A DNA stretch of 64,000 nt, taken from positions 992,001-1,056,000 of the forward strand of contig CAWBME010000006.1 of NCBI GenBank assembly GCA_963789825.1. The letters run 5' to 3'. The position numbers were made by a program, and so were the translations under genes. The notes below the pieces were generated by a model, which made no database searches, had not been told where the DNA came from, and saw nothing but the letters and a program-made list of their open reading frames with translations. Within the stretch, counting starts at the first letter, position 1. The number at the start of each line of letters is the position of its first letter. Positions 27,534-37,162 of the stretch are shown one piece after another. This stretch comes from PFL42 sp963789825. GTDB taxonomy: Bacteria; Chloroflexota; Anaerolineae; Anaerolineales; E44-bin32.

Positions 27534-29806
27534 CTACCGGCGTGCCAGCTCGTTCTGCGGGCGGATGGCCTCAGCGGCGCGAGGGCCCGAACCGCGCCGT
27601 CCGCCCGGACGACCCGAGCCGGAGGGCCGTCCGCCGGGACGACCGGAGCTTCGCCCACCACTCTCCGGGGAACGCCGCGGCGTGCGTTGGTCGCGTTCGA
27701 GGGCTTCCTCCGGCGTCCAACCTTCCAGGACCGCCTGGCGCGAGAGGCGGATCTTCCCCTCCGGATCGATCGAGGTCACCATGACGGTCAATTCCTCGCC
27801 CAGGCGTGCCACGTCCTCGACCTTCTCGAACTCGGTCGCTGTCCAGCTGGGAGATGTGCACCATGCCATCGACATTCGGCAGGATCTCGACGAACGCACC
27901 GAAATCGGTGGTGCGCACGACCTTGCCGGTGTAGATCCGCCCGACAATCGGTACTTCTGTCAGGCTTTGGATCAGCTCCCGCGCTCGGCGCGATTGCTCA
28001 GCATCGGCGGCGGCGATGAACACCGAGCCATCGTCCTCGATGTCGATCCTGACGCCGGTCTGCTCCTGGATGCTGCGGATCATCTTGCCGCCGGGGCCGA
28101 TGACCGCCCCGATCTTGTCCGGGTCGATCTTGATCACCGTCAGACGCGGCACGAACGGCTTGAGTTCCGGTCGCGGCGCGGGCATCGCTTGCTCGATGAC
28201 GTCCAGGATCGCCAGGCGCGCCTGCTGCGCCTGGGCCAGCGCTGCCGACATGATCTCGGCCGTGATGCCTTTGATCTTGATGTCCATCTGCAGCGCGGTG
28301 ATGCCCTGCCGGGTCCCCGCCACTTTGAAGTCCATGTCGCCGAAGTGGTCCTCGGCCCCTTGGATGTCGGTCAGCACTGCGTGCCGCTCACCTTCTTTGA
28401 TCAGCCCCATGGCGATCCCGGCCACCGGCGCCCGGATCGGCACGCCCGTGTCCAGCAGCGCCAAGGTCGAGGCGCAGACGGAGGCCATCGAGGTAGAGCC
28501 GTTAGACGACAGCACTTCCGAGACCAGGCGCACGGTGTAGGGGAACTCATCCATGGGGGGCAGCACCGGCAGCAAGGCGCGCTCGGCGAGCGCGCCGTGG
28601 CCGGTGTCGCGCCGCGAGGTGCCGCGCAACGGGCGCACCTCGCCGGTGGAGAACGGCGGGAAGTTGTAGTGGTGGATGTAGCGCTTCTCGTCCACCGGCG
28701 ACAAGCCATCCAACTCCTGCCGCTCACGCGGCGTTCCCAGCGTCGCCAGGGTCAGCACCTGGGTCTCGCCGCGGGTGAACAGCCCGGAGCCGTGGGCGCG
28801 CGGGCTGAGGTCGACCTCGGCGCTGAGCGCCCGGATGTCCTTGAAGCCTCGGCCGTCCGGCCGCTTGCCGTCTTCCAGAATGCGCCGGCGAACTTCCTGC
28901 TTGTACAACTGGTCGATCGCCTGATCGACCTGACCGGCATCCAGGCCGCCCTGCTCGCACAGCGATGCCGTGGCTTCGATCTTCAGGCCAAGGAATCCGT
29001 CTTGTTGCTCGGCGCGGCTCAACGGGCGCACGACCAGCTGACGCAGCCGGTCGCCTACCCAGGCCTCGACCTTGTGTCCGACTTCCTCGTCCAGCAGGAA
29101 CGAAGGGTAGCTGGATTTCGGCTTGCCGACGGCAGCCCGCATCTCATCCTGCAGGTCGATCAGCGGCTGCATGGCACGATGCCCGAAGGCGAGCGCCTCA
29201 ACCATCGTCTGCTCGGAGACCTCGCTGGCGCCGCATTCAACCATCAGGATGGCGTCGCGCGTGCCGGCCATGCGCAGGTCCAGCGGCGATGCCTCCAGCT
29301 GCTGGTAGGAGGGATTGGCGACGAAACCCCCGTCGACCATCCCGACGCGCACCCCGCCGACCGGTCCCAGGAAGGGCACATCGGAGATCGTCGAGCGCGG
29401 CCGAGGCGCCGACGATCGCCAGCACGTCGATCGGGGTCTCGCCATCGGACGAGAGCGAGTACAGCATGATCTGCACGTCGTTGTGCAGATCCTTGGGGAA
29501 CAGCGGGCGCATCGGGCGATCGACCAGGCGGGCGATCAGGATGGCTGCCTCGGACGGCCGGCCTTCGCGGCGGAAGAACGATCCGGGTATCCGGCCGCCG
29601 GCGTACATGCGCTCCTCATAGTCGACCGTCAACGGGAAGAAGTCGATGCCCTCGCGGGGGGTCATCGCCATCGTGGCCGCTGCCAGCAGCAGCGTGTCGT
29701 TCTGGCGCACGGTGACCGCCCCGCCCGCCTGCCCGGCGAGCTTGCCGGTCTCGATCGTCAGCGTCTTGCCATCGATCGTGGTCTGGAAGGTTCTTACGTC
29801 TGGCAT
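27534..29806 (-). CDS. pnp: polyribonucleotide nucleotidyltransferase (PNPase), frameshifts near 29393 and 27845
   Basis: Phosphorolytic 3'-5' exoribonuclease of the degradosome, about 757 residues corrected. It has a first RNase PH domain (MPDVRTFQTTIDGKTLTIETGKLAGQAGGAV, RIPGSFFRREGRPSE, LVDRPMRPLFP), a helical linker and a second, catalytic RNase PH domain (KRPDGRGFKDIRALSAEVDLSPRAHGSGLFTRGETQVL, SNGSTSMASVC, GIAMGLI, GDMDFKVAGT). A KH domain (KIGAVIGPGGKMIRSIQEQTG) and an S1 domain (GRIYTGKVVRTTDFGAFVEILPNVDGMVHISQL) follow. The C-terminal ~50 residues are a Gly/Arg/Pro-rich tail. It lies downstream of rpsO, the conserved rpsO-pnp arrangement. Confidence 0.96.
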
Positions 29807-30050
29807 GAAATGCCCCTTTCTCGCCGGAGAGGGGGCGAGTCAGGGACTGGAGTGCGGCCGTCAGTCTGGCCCCGGCAGACGTGCTCCGGGGTGATGAACG
29901 CACTCCAATTCCCGACCCGTCGCTCCCTCCTGGGCGGATACAACGATTCTATAGGATAGCGGCGCGCGATGCTACCGGCAGGTCGCCGGGCTACGCAGCG
30001 GAACCAAGGATTGGACTGCCCGACGGGTGCGGCAGGGGCACACGGACCGC

Positions 30051-30322
30051 TTACTTGCGGCGGATGCTCAGCCGATCGGTCAAACCGAGGTAGCCGGACG
30101 GGTTGGTCTTCTTCAGGTACGCCAGGTGACGGTGGCGCTGGCCAACCAGTTTCAGCAGCCCACGGCGAGACAACTCGTCATGCTTGTGGGTGCGCAGGTG
30201 TTCGGTCAGCTGGCCGATGCGGTGGGTCAGCAGGGCGATCTGGACCTCGGGCGATCCGGTATCGCCGCCGTGACGGTGATACTCCCCAATCAGCCGGTCT
30301 TGTCTTCCTTGGTGATGGACAT
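30051..30322 (-). CDS. rpsO: 30S ribosomal protein uS15 (one-base frameshift near 30288)
   Basis: About 90 residues. ATG 30322 with GAGGAG 8 bases upstream begins MSITKEDKT, then a missing base (accggctg for acccggctg) breaks the frame. The rest reads LIGEYHRHGGDTGSPEVQIALLTHRIGQLTEHLRTHKHDELSRRGLLKLVGQRHRHLAYLKKTNPSGYLGLTDRLSIRRK, unmistakably uS15. The 244-base gap to pnp holds a small hairpin (29820-29839) but no gene. Confidence 0.95.
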
Positions 30323-30400
30323 GACGTCTGCTCCTCGTGCAGGTCACCCAGCCCCCAGTCGAAGTGCCAACCGAGAACCGGTCTAGTCAGAATGCGAGGC

Positions 30401-30429
30401 ATTATAACAGGTGGCCCCTACCCCCTCAA
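30401..30429 (-). promoter_or_regulatory. sigma70 promoter of rpsO-pnp
   Basis: Minus strand TTGAGG (30424-30429), 17 bases, TATAAT (30401-30406). It overlaps the 3' end of the AlkD-like gene and gives a ~70-base rpsO leader. Confidence 0.75.
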
Positions 30430-31204
30430 GGCCAGCCGCAGCCGGTCCCGCAGGTCCGGCGGGAAGCGATCCGCCAGCAGTCGCAGGTCGCGCTCGCTGC
30501 CGGATGCGCCGCGCTCGTGTTCGTGCAGCAGGTAGGCTGCGACTTCGGCCGGGCTTCTCTCGGCCAGGGCGCGCAGCAATTCGAGCCGGGCTTGCTGCAC
30601 CCCCGGACTGCCCCGCACGGGCAGCCGGTAGAGCAGATCGATCAGCGGAGCCAGGCGGTCGGAAGCCGTCGCCTCGACCGCGGCCGTGAGTGCGACATAG
30701 GCGAACGACTGGCGCGCCGCGTCCCGGCCGCCTGCCCAAGCTTCAACCAGCGCCAAGAAGCTCTCGGGCTCGGCGGTGCGCCAGCCGCGCCAGGCGGTTG
30801 AGGCCAGCAAGTGCCGCAGGCGGTCGTCCAACCCTCGAGCGCAGCCGCTCCTCGACCCAGGCCGCCGCCCGGGCGTCGGTCTGCGGCTCGAGGACCGCCG
30901 CCGCCAGCTGGTGGGTCTCGTGGTAGCCAGCCGCCCACAATCGATCGGCGACTTGCCAAGCCGGATCCGTATGGGCTGCCGCCACCCGCCCCAGCGCAAG
31001 GCGCAGCCCATTGACCACGGGAGTCGGAGCGGAGAAGGTCCGGCGCGGAGCGCGCATGGCAGCATAGGCGCCCTGGCGCAGGACGCGGTCGGCGTACAGA
31101 TCAAGCAGGGCTAACACCCGTTCGACCAGCTCGACCGGTTGATCGAAGGCCAGCGTCACGGTCTCGATTTCGCGCGACAGTCGAGCCGGATCAATCGCCG
31201 GCAT
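30418..31204 (-). CDS. helical-repeat protein, possibly AlkD-like DNA alkylation repair, frameshift near 30845
   Basis: About 261 residues, all alpha. The N-terminus MPAIDPARLSREIETVTLAFDQPVELVERVLALLDLYADRV leads to PAWQVADRLWAAGYHETHQLAAAVLEPQ, which resembles the HEAT-like repeats of AlkD (LWxxGxHExxxLAAxxL). After one frame change it continues LDDRLRHLLASTAWRGWRTAEPESFLALVEAWAGG and further paired helices to TAG at 30418. AlkD assignment is tentative because catalytic Trp/Asp/Arg positions cannot be aligned by eye. It lies 74 bases downstream of proS. Confidence 0.55.
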
Positions 31205-31278
31205 ACCCCGGCCTCGAAACCAAGCCCGCCGCTCGGCGTGCGGCCCTCTGCGCACATGGTCGACGATCGGCTCCGGCC

Positions 31279-32713
31279 TCAGTAGGCGCGGGCGAACAGC
31301 GCCCGCTCCGTCGCCGGCTCCCCACAGCGGATGCAGCGGCCGCCGCCCGACGGTTGATCGAGCGGGATGTTGCGGGTCGTTGCCTTGGTGTCTTCCTTGA
31401 TGGCGCCCTCGCACTCGCGCCGGCCGCACCACCAGGCATCCGCCCAGCCAGCCTCGACAACCTGCCGGAACTCGTCATAGCTCCGCGGCTGATGGGTGTG
31501 CGCGGCGCGGAACTCCAGCGCCCGCTTGAACAGCGCCGCCTGCACCGCCTCCAGTTCTTCCGCCACGGCCGGGGCGGCACCTTCCAGCGGCACGCTGTGC
31601 TTGCCCTGCTTGCCCGGCAGGTCGCGGCGCGCAATCGTGACCGTCCCCTGCGCCACATCCTTCGGGCCGATCTCCAGGCGCAGCGGCACACCGCGCATCT
31701 CCCAGTCGTTGAACTTGAATCCTGGGGTGACCCCGTCCCGGCGGTCGATCTTCAGGCGGAAGCCGGCCAGCTGCGCCTCAAGCTGCCCAAGCGCCTGGCC
31801 CACGGCGGCTTTCTCCTGGTCCGTCTTGTGGATCGGCACGATCACCACCTGGTGCGGCGCCAGACGAGGCGGCAGGATCAGGCCCTGGTCGTCGCCGTGC
31901 ACCATGATGATCGCCCCAATGAAACGGGTCGAGAGGCCCCACGAGGTCGTCCAGCAGTACTGCAGGGCGTTGGCGGCATCCAGGTAACGGATCTCAAAGG
32001 CGCGGGCGAAATTCTCACCCAGGTTGTGCGAGGTGCCAGCCTGCAGCGCACGCGTGTCGCCCATCATCGCCTCAATGCTGTAGGAGCGCAGCGCGCCGGC
32101 GAACTTCTCGCTCTCGCTCTTGCGGCCGCGCACCACCGGCACGGCGGCGACGTTCTCGGCGAAATCGGCGTAGATGTCGAGCATCTGCATCGTCTCGGCC
32201 TGAGCCTCTTCGGCCGTGGCATGGGCGGTGTGCCCTTCCTGCCAGTAGAACTCCGACGTGCGCAAGAACAGCTTGGTGCGCATCTCCCAGCGCATGACGC
32301 TGTTCCAGAGGTTGATCAAGACCGGAAGATCTCGGTAGGACTTGATCCACTTGGCATACATGTGTCCGATGATGGTCTCAGATGTCGGACGGACTACCAG
32401 CGGCTCCTCGAGCTTCTCCCCCCCTCCGATGGTGACCACCGCCAGCTCCGGAGAGAAGCCCTCGACGTGCGCCTTCTCCTTCTCGAGGAAGCTCATCGGG
32501 ATCAGCATCGGGAAGGCGGCATTCACGTGGCCGGTGGCCTTGAAACGTTGATCGAGGGCAGCCTGGATGTTTTCCCACAGCGCCCAGCCGTAGGGCATGA
32601 CCACCATGCAACCGCGCACCGGCGCGTAGTCGGCCAACTCGCGCGCGCAGCACCAGCTGGTTGTACCATTCGGCGAAGTTGTCGGATCGGGAGGGCAGAC
32701 GGTCTTCGGACAT
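31279..32713 (-). CDS. proS: prolyl-tRNA synthetase, short type-3-like form (frameshift near 32645)
   Basis: Class II synthetase, about 477 residues, the short archaeal/eukaryotic-like type lacking the bacterial insertion domain. From ATG 32713: MSEDRLPSRSDNFAEWYNQLVLRA, then after removal of one base ELADYAPVRGCMVVMPYGWALWENIQAALD. Motif 2 region is VVRPTSETIIGHMYAKWI and SVMRWEMRTKLFLRTSEFYWQEGHTAHA; motif 3 is MVHGDDQGLILPPRLAPHQVVIVPI, also starting the anticodon-binding domain. The C-terminal zinc-like domain has CGRRECEGAIKED and GGRCIRCGEPATERALFARAY, ending in the typical Tyr. Confidence 0.94.
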
Positions 32714-32761
32714 TCTCAAACCTCGGTCGCCTTCAAGAGAGTTGGTTCGTCTCGGCGACGA

Positions 32762-33835
32762 TCACGCCGCCGGCAGTCGCCGCGCAACAGCCTGAGCTAC
32801 AGGCTGCAGCCAGCTGGCATCCAATTCCTCGGCGCGCGCCCGCAGTACCGCATCGGGCGATGCCGCCAACACATCGATCCACTCCTCAAGGAACTGCCAC
32901 ATCAGCGCATGGTCCCACAGACTGGCCCACTCGTCGTCGGACCAGACGACGCCAGTCCGCTGCTGCAGCCCCTGGCGATAGCGGGTGATCAGCGATGCTG
33001 CGGGCACAGCCAGGTCCCCGAACGCCCAGCGGCTCTTCATGATCAGGGTCAGCAGATCGATCACGCCGGGTCCCACGCCGGCCATCTGCCAATCGTACAC
33101 AACCTGGCGTCCATCCGCCAGAAGGACGATGTTGCCGGGCCAGTAGTCGCCGTGCATCAAGGTTGCCGGGGCCCGCAACAAGGGCTGGGCGACCCGGTCC
33201 GCCTGGGTGGTGAGCTGGGCCAGGAGCCGCATCCGCCAAGGCGACCCGGCTAGCGCCTCGGGACGTCCACTCTCCACGATACGGCCGATGGCCTGCGCCG
33301 CGGCCGCCACGTGCACACTGAAATCCGCTTGCAGCGGCCGCGCCAGCCAGGGGAAGGCTTCCAGGTCCTCCTCCAGATGCCAGAACCGGTCGTGCAGCGC
33401 CACCAGACTGTCGACGGCTTGGACGAAGTCCTCCTCCGTCCAGCTTTCAGGCGGGCGAGACTCGCTTTCCGCCGTCATCAGCAGCCAGTCCCCGCTGGCG
33501 GAGGCGGCGATCAGGGCGGGCATTGGGACAGGCATCAGCGGCGCCAGCGCGGCGTACACCCCAACCTCTCTGCGCCCGACGCCGGCCAGCCCGGCTCGGG
33601 TCGTGCCGCGCGGTTCCTTCAGAACCAGCGGCAGGCTGCCCGGCTTGCCGGACCGGTCGAAGTGGGCCGTCAGGCCCTGGATGCGGCCGATCGACGGACG
33701 GCGCGACGCCATCGGCATCCGCTGGACCCGGCTGAGGGTCAGGCTCTTGTCGCCATACAGCCGGCGCAGCCCGGCGGTGATCTCCGACCGCGAACACGGC
33801 CAGGTCCAGGTGTCGTCATCCAGCCGGCTGCTCAT
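32762..33835 (-). CDS. aminoglycoside phosphotransferase-family kinase
   Basis: About 357 residues, protein-kinase-like fold. The N-lobe includes SLPLVLKEPRGTTRA (ATP-binding Lys). The catalytic loop is LMHGDYWPGNIVLLADGRQVVYDWQMAGVGPGVIDLL, with HGD..N and the DxD-type metal Asp. Such enzymes phosphorylate small hydroxylated molecules (sugars, choline, antibiotics); the substrate here is unknown. ATG 33835 overlaps the end of the ParB-like gene by 20 bases, so they are cotranscribed. Confidence 0.85.
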   Translation of the reverse strand: MSSRLDDDTWTWPCSRSEITAGLRRLYGDKSLTLSRVQRMPMASRRPSIGRIQGLTAHFDRSGKPGSLPLVLKEPRGTTRAGLAGVGRREVGVYAALAPLMPVPMPALIAASASGDWLLMTAESESRPPESWTEEDFVQAVDSLVALHDRFWHLEEDLEAFPWLARPLQADFSVHVAAAAQAIGRIVESGRPEALAGSPWRMRLLAQLTTQADRVAQPLLRAPATLMHGDYWPGNIVLLADGRQVVYDWQMAGVGPGVIDLLTLIMKSRWAFGDLAVPAASLITRYRQGLQQRTGVVWSDDEWASLWDHALMWQFLEEWIDVLAASPDAVLRARAEELDASWLQPVAQAVARRLPAA

Positions 33836-34700
33836 CGTCCTCCAGCCCCACTTGCTCCTCGAGGAAGTCGGCAGCGGCGGCGACGGCATCGACGTGCTCA
33901 CCGCCGGCGCGGCTCCGCAAGAAGTGCAGATGGTCCATGACCCATAGGTACATGTCGGTGGGCGTCCTGCCCGGAAACTCGGCCATCAGCTCCGAGCTTT
34001 CGGCCATACTGGCGACGGGAGCATACAACGTATCGTGCCAGTGGGTCACGGCCTCCTCCTCGGGGATCTCCCGCCCCTGCTCTAGGCCCATGAAGTAGCG
34101 GTGCACGGCGATGTGTTCGAGCAGGCGATCATAGCCGCCGAGCAAGGTGGTCTCGACCCGGCTGTCCGGCCTCAGGAAATCGATTCGCGTGCGCTCCAGG
34201 AAATCGACTCGGTCCCCCAGGCGTTCCAGCGAATCGGCGTCAATGTCCGGCGTCAGCGGGACGCGTGCCCGACACTCGCGCACCTCGGCCTGGATCGTTG
34301 GCTGTCCGTGGCTGCGGGCCACCGAGACGCGGTGATGTCCATCGATGACAAAGTACACTTCCCCCACCTGGTATAGCATGACCGGAGGCAAGTTCTCCTC
34401 CTGGTACCATGCCCGGTTGATGCGCTGCCACTTGTGCTCACTATGGGACTGCTTGGGCATGAAGCGCCGGTCGAAGTCCTGATAGCGATCGACACTGCCG
34501 ATGATCTGGTCGAGAGGTACGTCCTGCACCCCGCGGTAGATGGGTCCACCCAGCTTGAGCTTCTCCCGCACCTGGTCGAAAGGCAGCAGCTCCTGAGAAT
34601 GCCCCGACAGCGAGCCCAGGACACGCTGAAAGAAGCCCTTCAAGCGGCTCCACTCGAACTCGGAATCGGTCAGGGCAGGGCCTTGCGGCAGTTGCCTCAT
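33816..34700 (-). CDS. ParB/Srx-like fold protein (DGHHR motif)
   Basis: About 294 residues. In the middle of the N-terminal half, LPPVMLYQVGEVYFVIDGHHRVSVARSHGQPTIQAEV matches the ParB-like fold, whose GxxRx and DGHHR motifs bind nucleotides (CTP or ATP in characterised relatives). The C-terminal ~130 residues are helical (HIAVHRYFMGLEQGREIPEEEAVTHWHDTLY; PTDMYLWVMDHLHFLRSRAG). ATG 34700 overlaps the TGA of the phosphoesterase gene (ATGA). No HTH is evident, so plasmid-type partitioning is unlikely. Confidence 0.7.
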   Translation of the reverse strand: MRQLPQGPALTDSEFEWSRLKGFFQRVLGSLSGHSQELLPFDQVREKLKLGGPIYRGVQDVPLDQIIGSVDRYQDFDRRFMPKQSHSEHKWQRINRAWYQEENLPPVMLYQVGEVYFVIDGHHRVSVARSHGQPTIQAEVRECRARVPLTPDIDADSLERLGDRVDFLERTRIDFLRPDSRVETTLLGGYDRLLEHIAVHRYFMGLEQGREIPEEEAVTHWHDTLYAPVASMAESSELMAEFPGRTPTDMYLWVMDHLHFLRSRAGGEHVDAVAAAADFLEEQVGLEDDEQPAG

Positions 34701-35287
34701 GGCCAACCCACCACCTGGTAGGGATACACATTGATGACCAGCGTCTGGTACAACTCCGTCTCCTTCTGTACCAGGTTCGGGTGGGCATGCACATGCCCGT
34801 GTAGCATCAGGCGCGGCTTCGCCATCTGAAGAAGGCGGTGAAAGGCCTCGAACCCCTGATGGGTCAAGTCTCGCCCATCATGTACGCCCTGGGGTGGCGA
34901 GTGCGTCACCAGGACATCCAGGCCCCGATGGCGGGAGCGCACCGTGAGCAACAGCCGGACCGTGCGGTAGAACATCTCCCGCTCCGTGTATTGGTGCCGG
35001 CCATCGCTCTTGTAGCGGCGGCTTCCGCCCAGGCCGGCGATCCGCACCCCGGCGATCCTCACCACTCTGCCGTCGATACTCACCCCTCCGGGCACCCGGT
35101 ATTTGTCCGAGTCGTGATTCCCGGGGACATACACCAGCGGCACATTGAGCTGCGTCACGACGTATTCCAGGTAGTGGGCTGGCAAGTCGCCACAGCCGAC
35201 GATCAGGTCGATATCGGCGAAGCGCTCGGTCACCCATGAGCTGTAGATCAGGTCGACAACGGTGTCCGAGAGCGCCAGGATCTTCAT
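34697..35287 (-). CDS. calcineurin-like metallophosphoesterase
   Basis: 196 residues. Motifs in order are LIVGCGDLPAHYLEY (GD), VPGNHDSDKY (GNHD), VLVTHSPPQG and LMLHGHVHAHP (GHxH). The first metal motif, normally DxH, reads LALSDTVVDLIY: the Asp is present but His is replaced by Val, a variant that may alter metal site 1. It starts 3 bases after mazG ends and is coupled to the ParB-like gene. Substrate unknown. Confidence 0.85.
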   Translation of the reverse strand: MKILALSDTVVDLIYSSWVTERFADIDLIVGCGDLPAHYLEYVVTQLNVPLVYVPGNHDSDKYRVPGGVSIDGRVVRIAGVRIAGLGGSRRYKSDGRHQYTEREMFYRTVRLLLTVRSRHRGLDVLVTHSPPQGVHDGRDLTHQGFEAFHRLLQMAKPRLMLHGHVHAHPNLVQKETELYQTLVINVYPYQVVGWP

Positions 35288-35290
35288 CTT

Positions 35291-35587
35291 CTACCACGAC
35301 CGTCGATAGTTCCGATCGAGCTTGGCCAGGACGGCTGCCTCCAGGTCCACGCCGCTCACGCTCGCCAGTTGCAGCAGATAGAGCGTGACATCCGCCAGCT
35401 CCTCCCCCAGTGCGGCCGGCTCGGGTGAGGACTCGCCCCACTGATAGAGCTCCAGCACTTCAGCGGCCTCAATCGCCAGCGAGGCCGCCAGATTGCGCGG
35501 CGTCTGCGGCCGGGGGCTGTCTGGCCGATACCAGCCCTGCGCTTCGACAAATCGGTGCATCGCCTGCGTGAGTTCGTCCAGCTGCAT
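35291..35587 (-). CDS. MazG-like nucleotide pyrophosphohydrolase
   Basis: 98 residues, all-alpha NTP-PPase fold. The metal ligands are in LAIEAAEVLELYQWG (ExxE region) and LGEELADVTLYLLQLA (EExxD). It resembles dCTPase/RS21-C6-type house-cleaning enzymes more than full two-domain MazG. It heads a minus-strand run with the phosphoesterase, ParB-like and kinase genes, transcribed from a consensus promoter 150 bases upstream. Confidence 0.88.
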   Translation of the reverse strand: MQLDELTQAMHRFVEAQGWYRPDSPRPQTPRNLAASLAIEAAEVLELYQWGESSPEPAALGEELADVTLYLLQLASVSGVDLEAAVLAKLDRNYRRSW

Positions 35588-35612
35588 GGCGCCTTCCTAT
35601 CGGCAAACAAAC

Positions 35613-35640
35613 GCGGCTTCCCTGGGTTCCGGGAAGCCGC
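35613..35640 (-). terminator. intrinsic-terminator-like hairpin in the mazG leader
   Basis: GCGGCTTCCC-ggaaccca-GGGAAGCCGC on the minus strand, 10 bp, followed by GTTTGTTTG. It lies between the consensus promoter and mazG. It could attenuate mazG transcription or end a ~120-nt small RNA. Confidence 0.55.
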
Positions 35641-35742
35641 CTGAGGCTCGACCTCGAGCGAAGGGCGCTACCCTGACCCAGTGGGCAGGTGGACAGCCGG
35701 CGGGCGGACTGGCAGCGTGCGCCTGCGTGCGATCATGCGGAG

Positions 35743-35771
35743 ATTATACGATTGCCATCGGCGTGAGTCAA
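35743..35771 (-). promoter_or_regulatory. near-consensus sigma70 promoter upstream of mazG
   Basis: Minus strand TTGACT (35766-35771), 17 bases, TATAAT (35743-35748). Predicted start about 35736, giving a ~150-base leader that contains the terminator-like hairpin. Confidence 0.8.
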
Positions 35772-35919
35772 AATCCCCCGGCACGCTCGCCTCCGGAGTC
35801 GCAGATCATCTCTCTCGCCCCAGTCAGGAGGCGGCTGGCCGAGCGGTGCTCGGACGGATCGGCCGCGAGACGCCTTCTCCGGGGCACCCGGCGCTGGGTA
35901 AACGCCTCAGGCGGGGCCG

Positions 35920-36179
35920 CCAGGAGCTTGCGGAGGAACGTGTAGACCTCCACCCCCTGACCCCTTCTCCGAGGACGGCGCACGGGCACGCCATGAACCG
36001 TGGCGGAGAGGGGGAACAAGATCTTGGGGGGTGCGGGGAGCCAAGCTCCTCCCACCCCCCAGGAATATCGACCCCTTCCCCTGCGGGACTCGTGTGAGTC
36101 GCGGAGGTCGGCTCATGCAGGGGGAGGGGCTAGGGGAGAGGGTTGGACGATCACAGGCTGTTTTTCAGCAGCCTGCTAG
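35920..36179 (-). repeat. MITE-like dispersed repeat, copy B (inverted relative to copy A)
   Basis: 260 bases. Its reverse complement matches copy A along the full length: CTAGCAGGCTGCTGAAAAAC terminus, GATCGTCCAACCCTCTCCCC, CTTGTTCCCCCTCTCCGCCA and the GGAGCTTGC-type other terminus. It lies between the mazG promoter and the lipoprotein gene, in non-coding DNA, and has no reading frame of its own. Confidence 0.75.
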
Positions 36180-36191
36180 ACCCGATCGTGC

Positions 36192-36905
36192 TCAGCTGTC
36201 GACCCGTGCCAGGACCATCGAGGCTGAGCCCGCCGCCGGGAGGCCGATTTCGGCCGCCTCCAGATCGCAGCCGAACGTCACCTTGGTGGGCTCGAAGATC
36301 TCAAATTCCTCTGGGGGAACACCCTGCGGCGCCGGCTGCCCACCGACGGAGGTCTCGACGGTCAGATCGGCCGCTTCGAGATTCGAGAAGGTCACCGTGG
36401 CGCCCTCGATGGCGTAGCTGGCCTGGCCTCGGCCGTTGACCACGATCTGCAAGGGCAGCGTCGTTCCGCCGGCGCTGATCTCACCCGTCATGGTCAGCTG
36501 GTTGTAGGCGAAGACAGCCTCACCTCCCTGGCCGAAACTCAATGCCAGATCACCACCGCCAATCGCCAGGTCGTCCGGGACCCCTCCTCCTCCTCCGAGA
36601 AACACCACCTGCGCCAGCTCCAGCAGGTTCTCGACGCGCCACGTGCCGACCAGGCATTCGGTCTTCTCCGTCGGAGCCTCGTCTGGCACCGTGGGTGTGG
36701 GCTCAGGCACCTCTGTCGGCGCAAGGGTTGGGGGCGATGGGAGCCGTGTCGGGGCCGATGGGACAGTGGGTGTGGGCTCAGGCACCTCTGTCGGAGCAAG
36801 GGTCGGGAGCGACAGGGGCAGTGTCGCGGCCGGAGTGAGGCTCGCTGCACTTGAACATCCAGCCAGCACCATCGCGGCAACAAGGAACGCGGTGAGACGT
36901 CTCAT
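36192..36905 (-). CDS. lipoprotein with Pro/Thr repeat linker, unknown function
   Basis: 237 residues. The signal peptide MRRLTAFLVAAMVLAGCSS carries a clear lipobox (VLAGC), so it is lipid-anchored outside. Residues ~30-85 contain two copies of a PTLAPTEVPEPTPTVP-type repeat, a wall-spanning linker that is also visible as a direct repeat in the DNA. The globular part starts at ECLVGTWRVENLLELAQVVF and is beta-rich (FAYNQLTMTGEISAGG, QASYAIEGATVTFSNL), like a lipocalin-type barrel. ATG 36905 is chosen because it begins the signal peptide. Confidence 0.8.
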   Translation of the reverse strand: MRRLTAFLVAAMVLAGCSSAASLTPAATLPLSLPTLAPTEVPEPTPTVPSAPTRLPSPPTLAPTEVPEPTPTVPDEAPTEKTECLVGTWRVENLLELAQVVFLGGGGGVPDDLAIGGGDLALSFGQGGEAVFAYNQLTMTGEISAGGTTLPLQIVVNGRGQASYAIEGATVTFSNLEAADLTVETSVGGQPAPQGVPPEEFEIFEPTKVTFGCDLEAAEIGLPAAGSASMVLARVDS

Positions 36906-37162
36906 GCTGGATACCTCGGGTGCGGCCGGCTTTGGCCGCAGCCCAATCCGACTCGAAGGACGATAACCCAATGTTGTTGGAGGGCGATCCCAGGTCAAGC
37001 AACACTGCGTGGCCCATTCGGCCTACCGGGAGGCGATTCCCCCGGGGGCGGGAGACGGGTCCCACGCAGAGGAGTCGCCCATCCCGGGCGACGCCGCGGC
37101 TCCCCCCCAGGAAGCAAACCGGCCAGGTCTCCCTGGCCGGCAAGGACATGTCCTGCTTGAGC

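Noticed and set aside
27565..29469. 634-codon plus-strand frame opposite pnp
   Set aside because: Antisense to PNPase, which is certain from RNase PH, KH and S1 motifs.
36690..36810. Direct repeat inside the lipoprotein gene as a mobile or VNTR locus
   Set aside because: It encodes two copies of a Pro/Thr linker unit in frame, a common low-complexity feature of lipoproteins.
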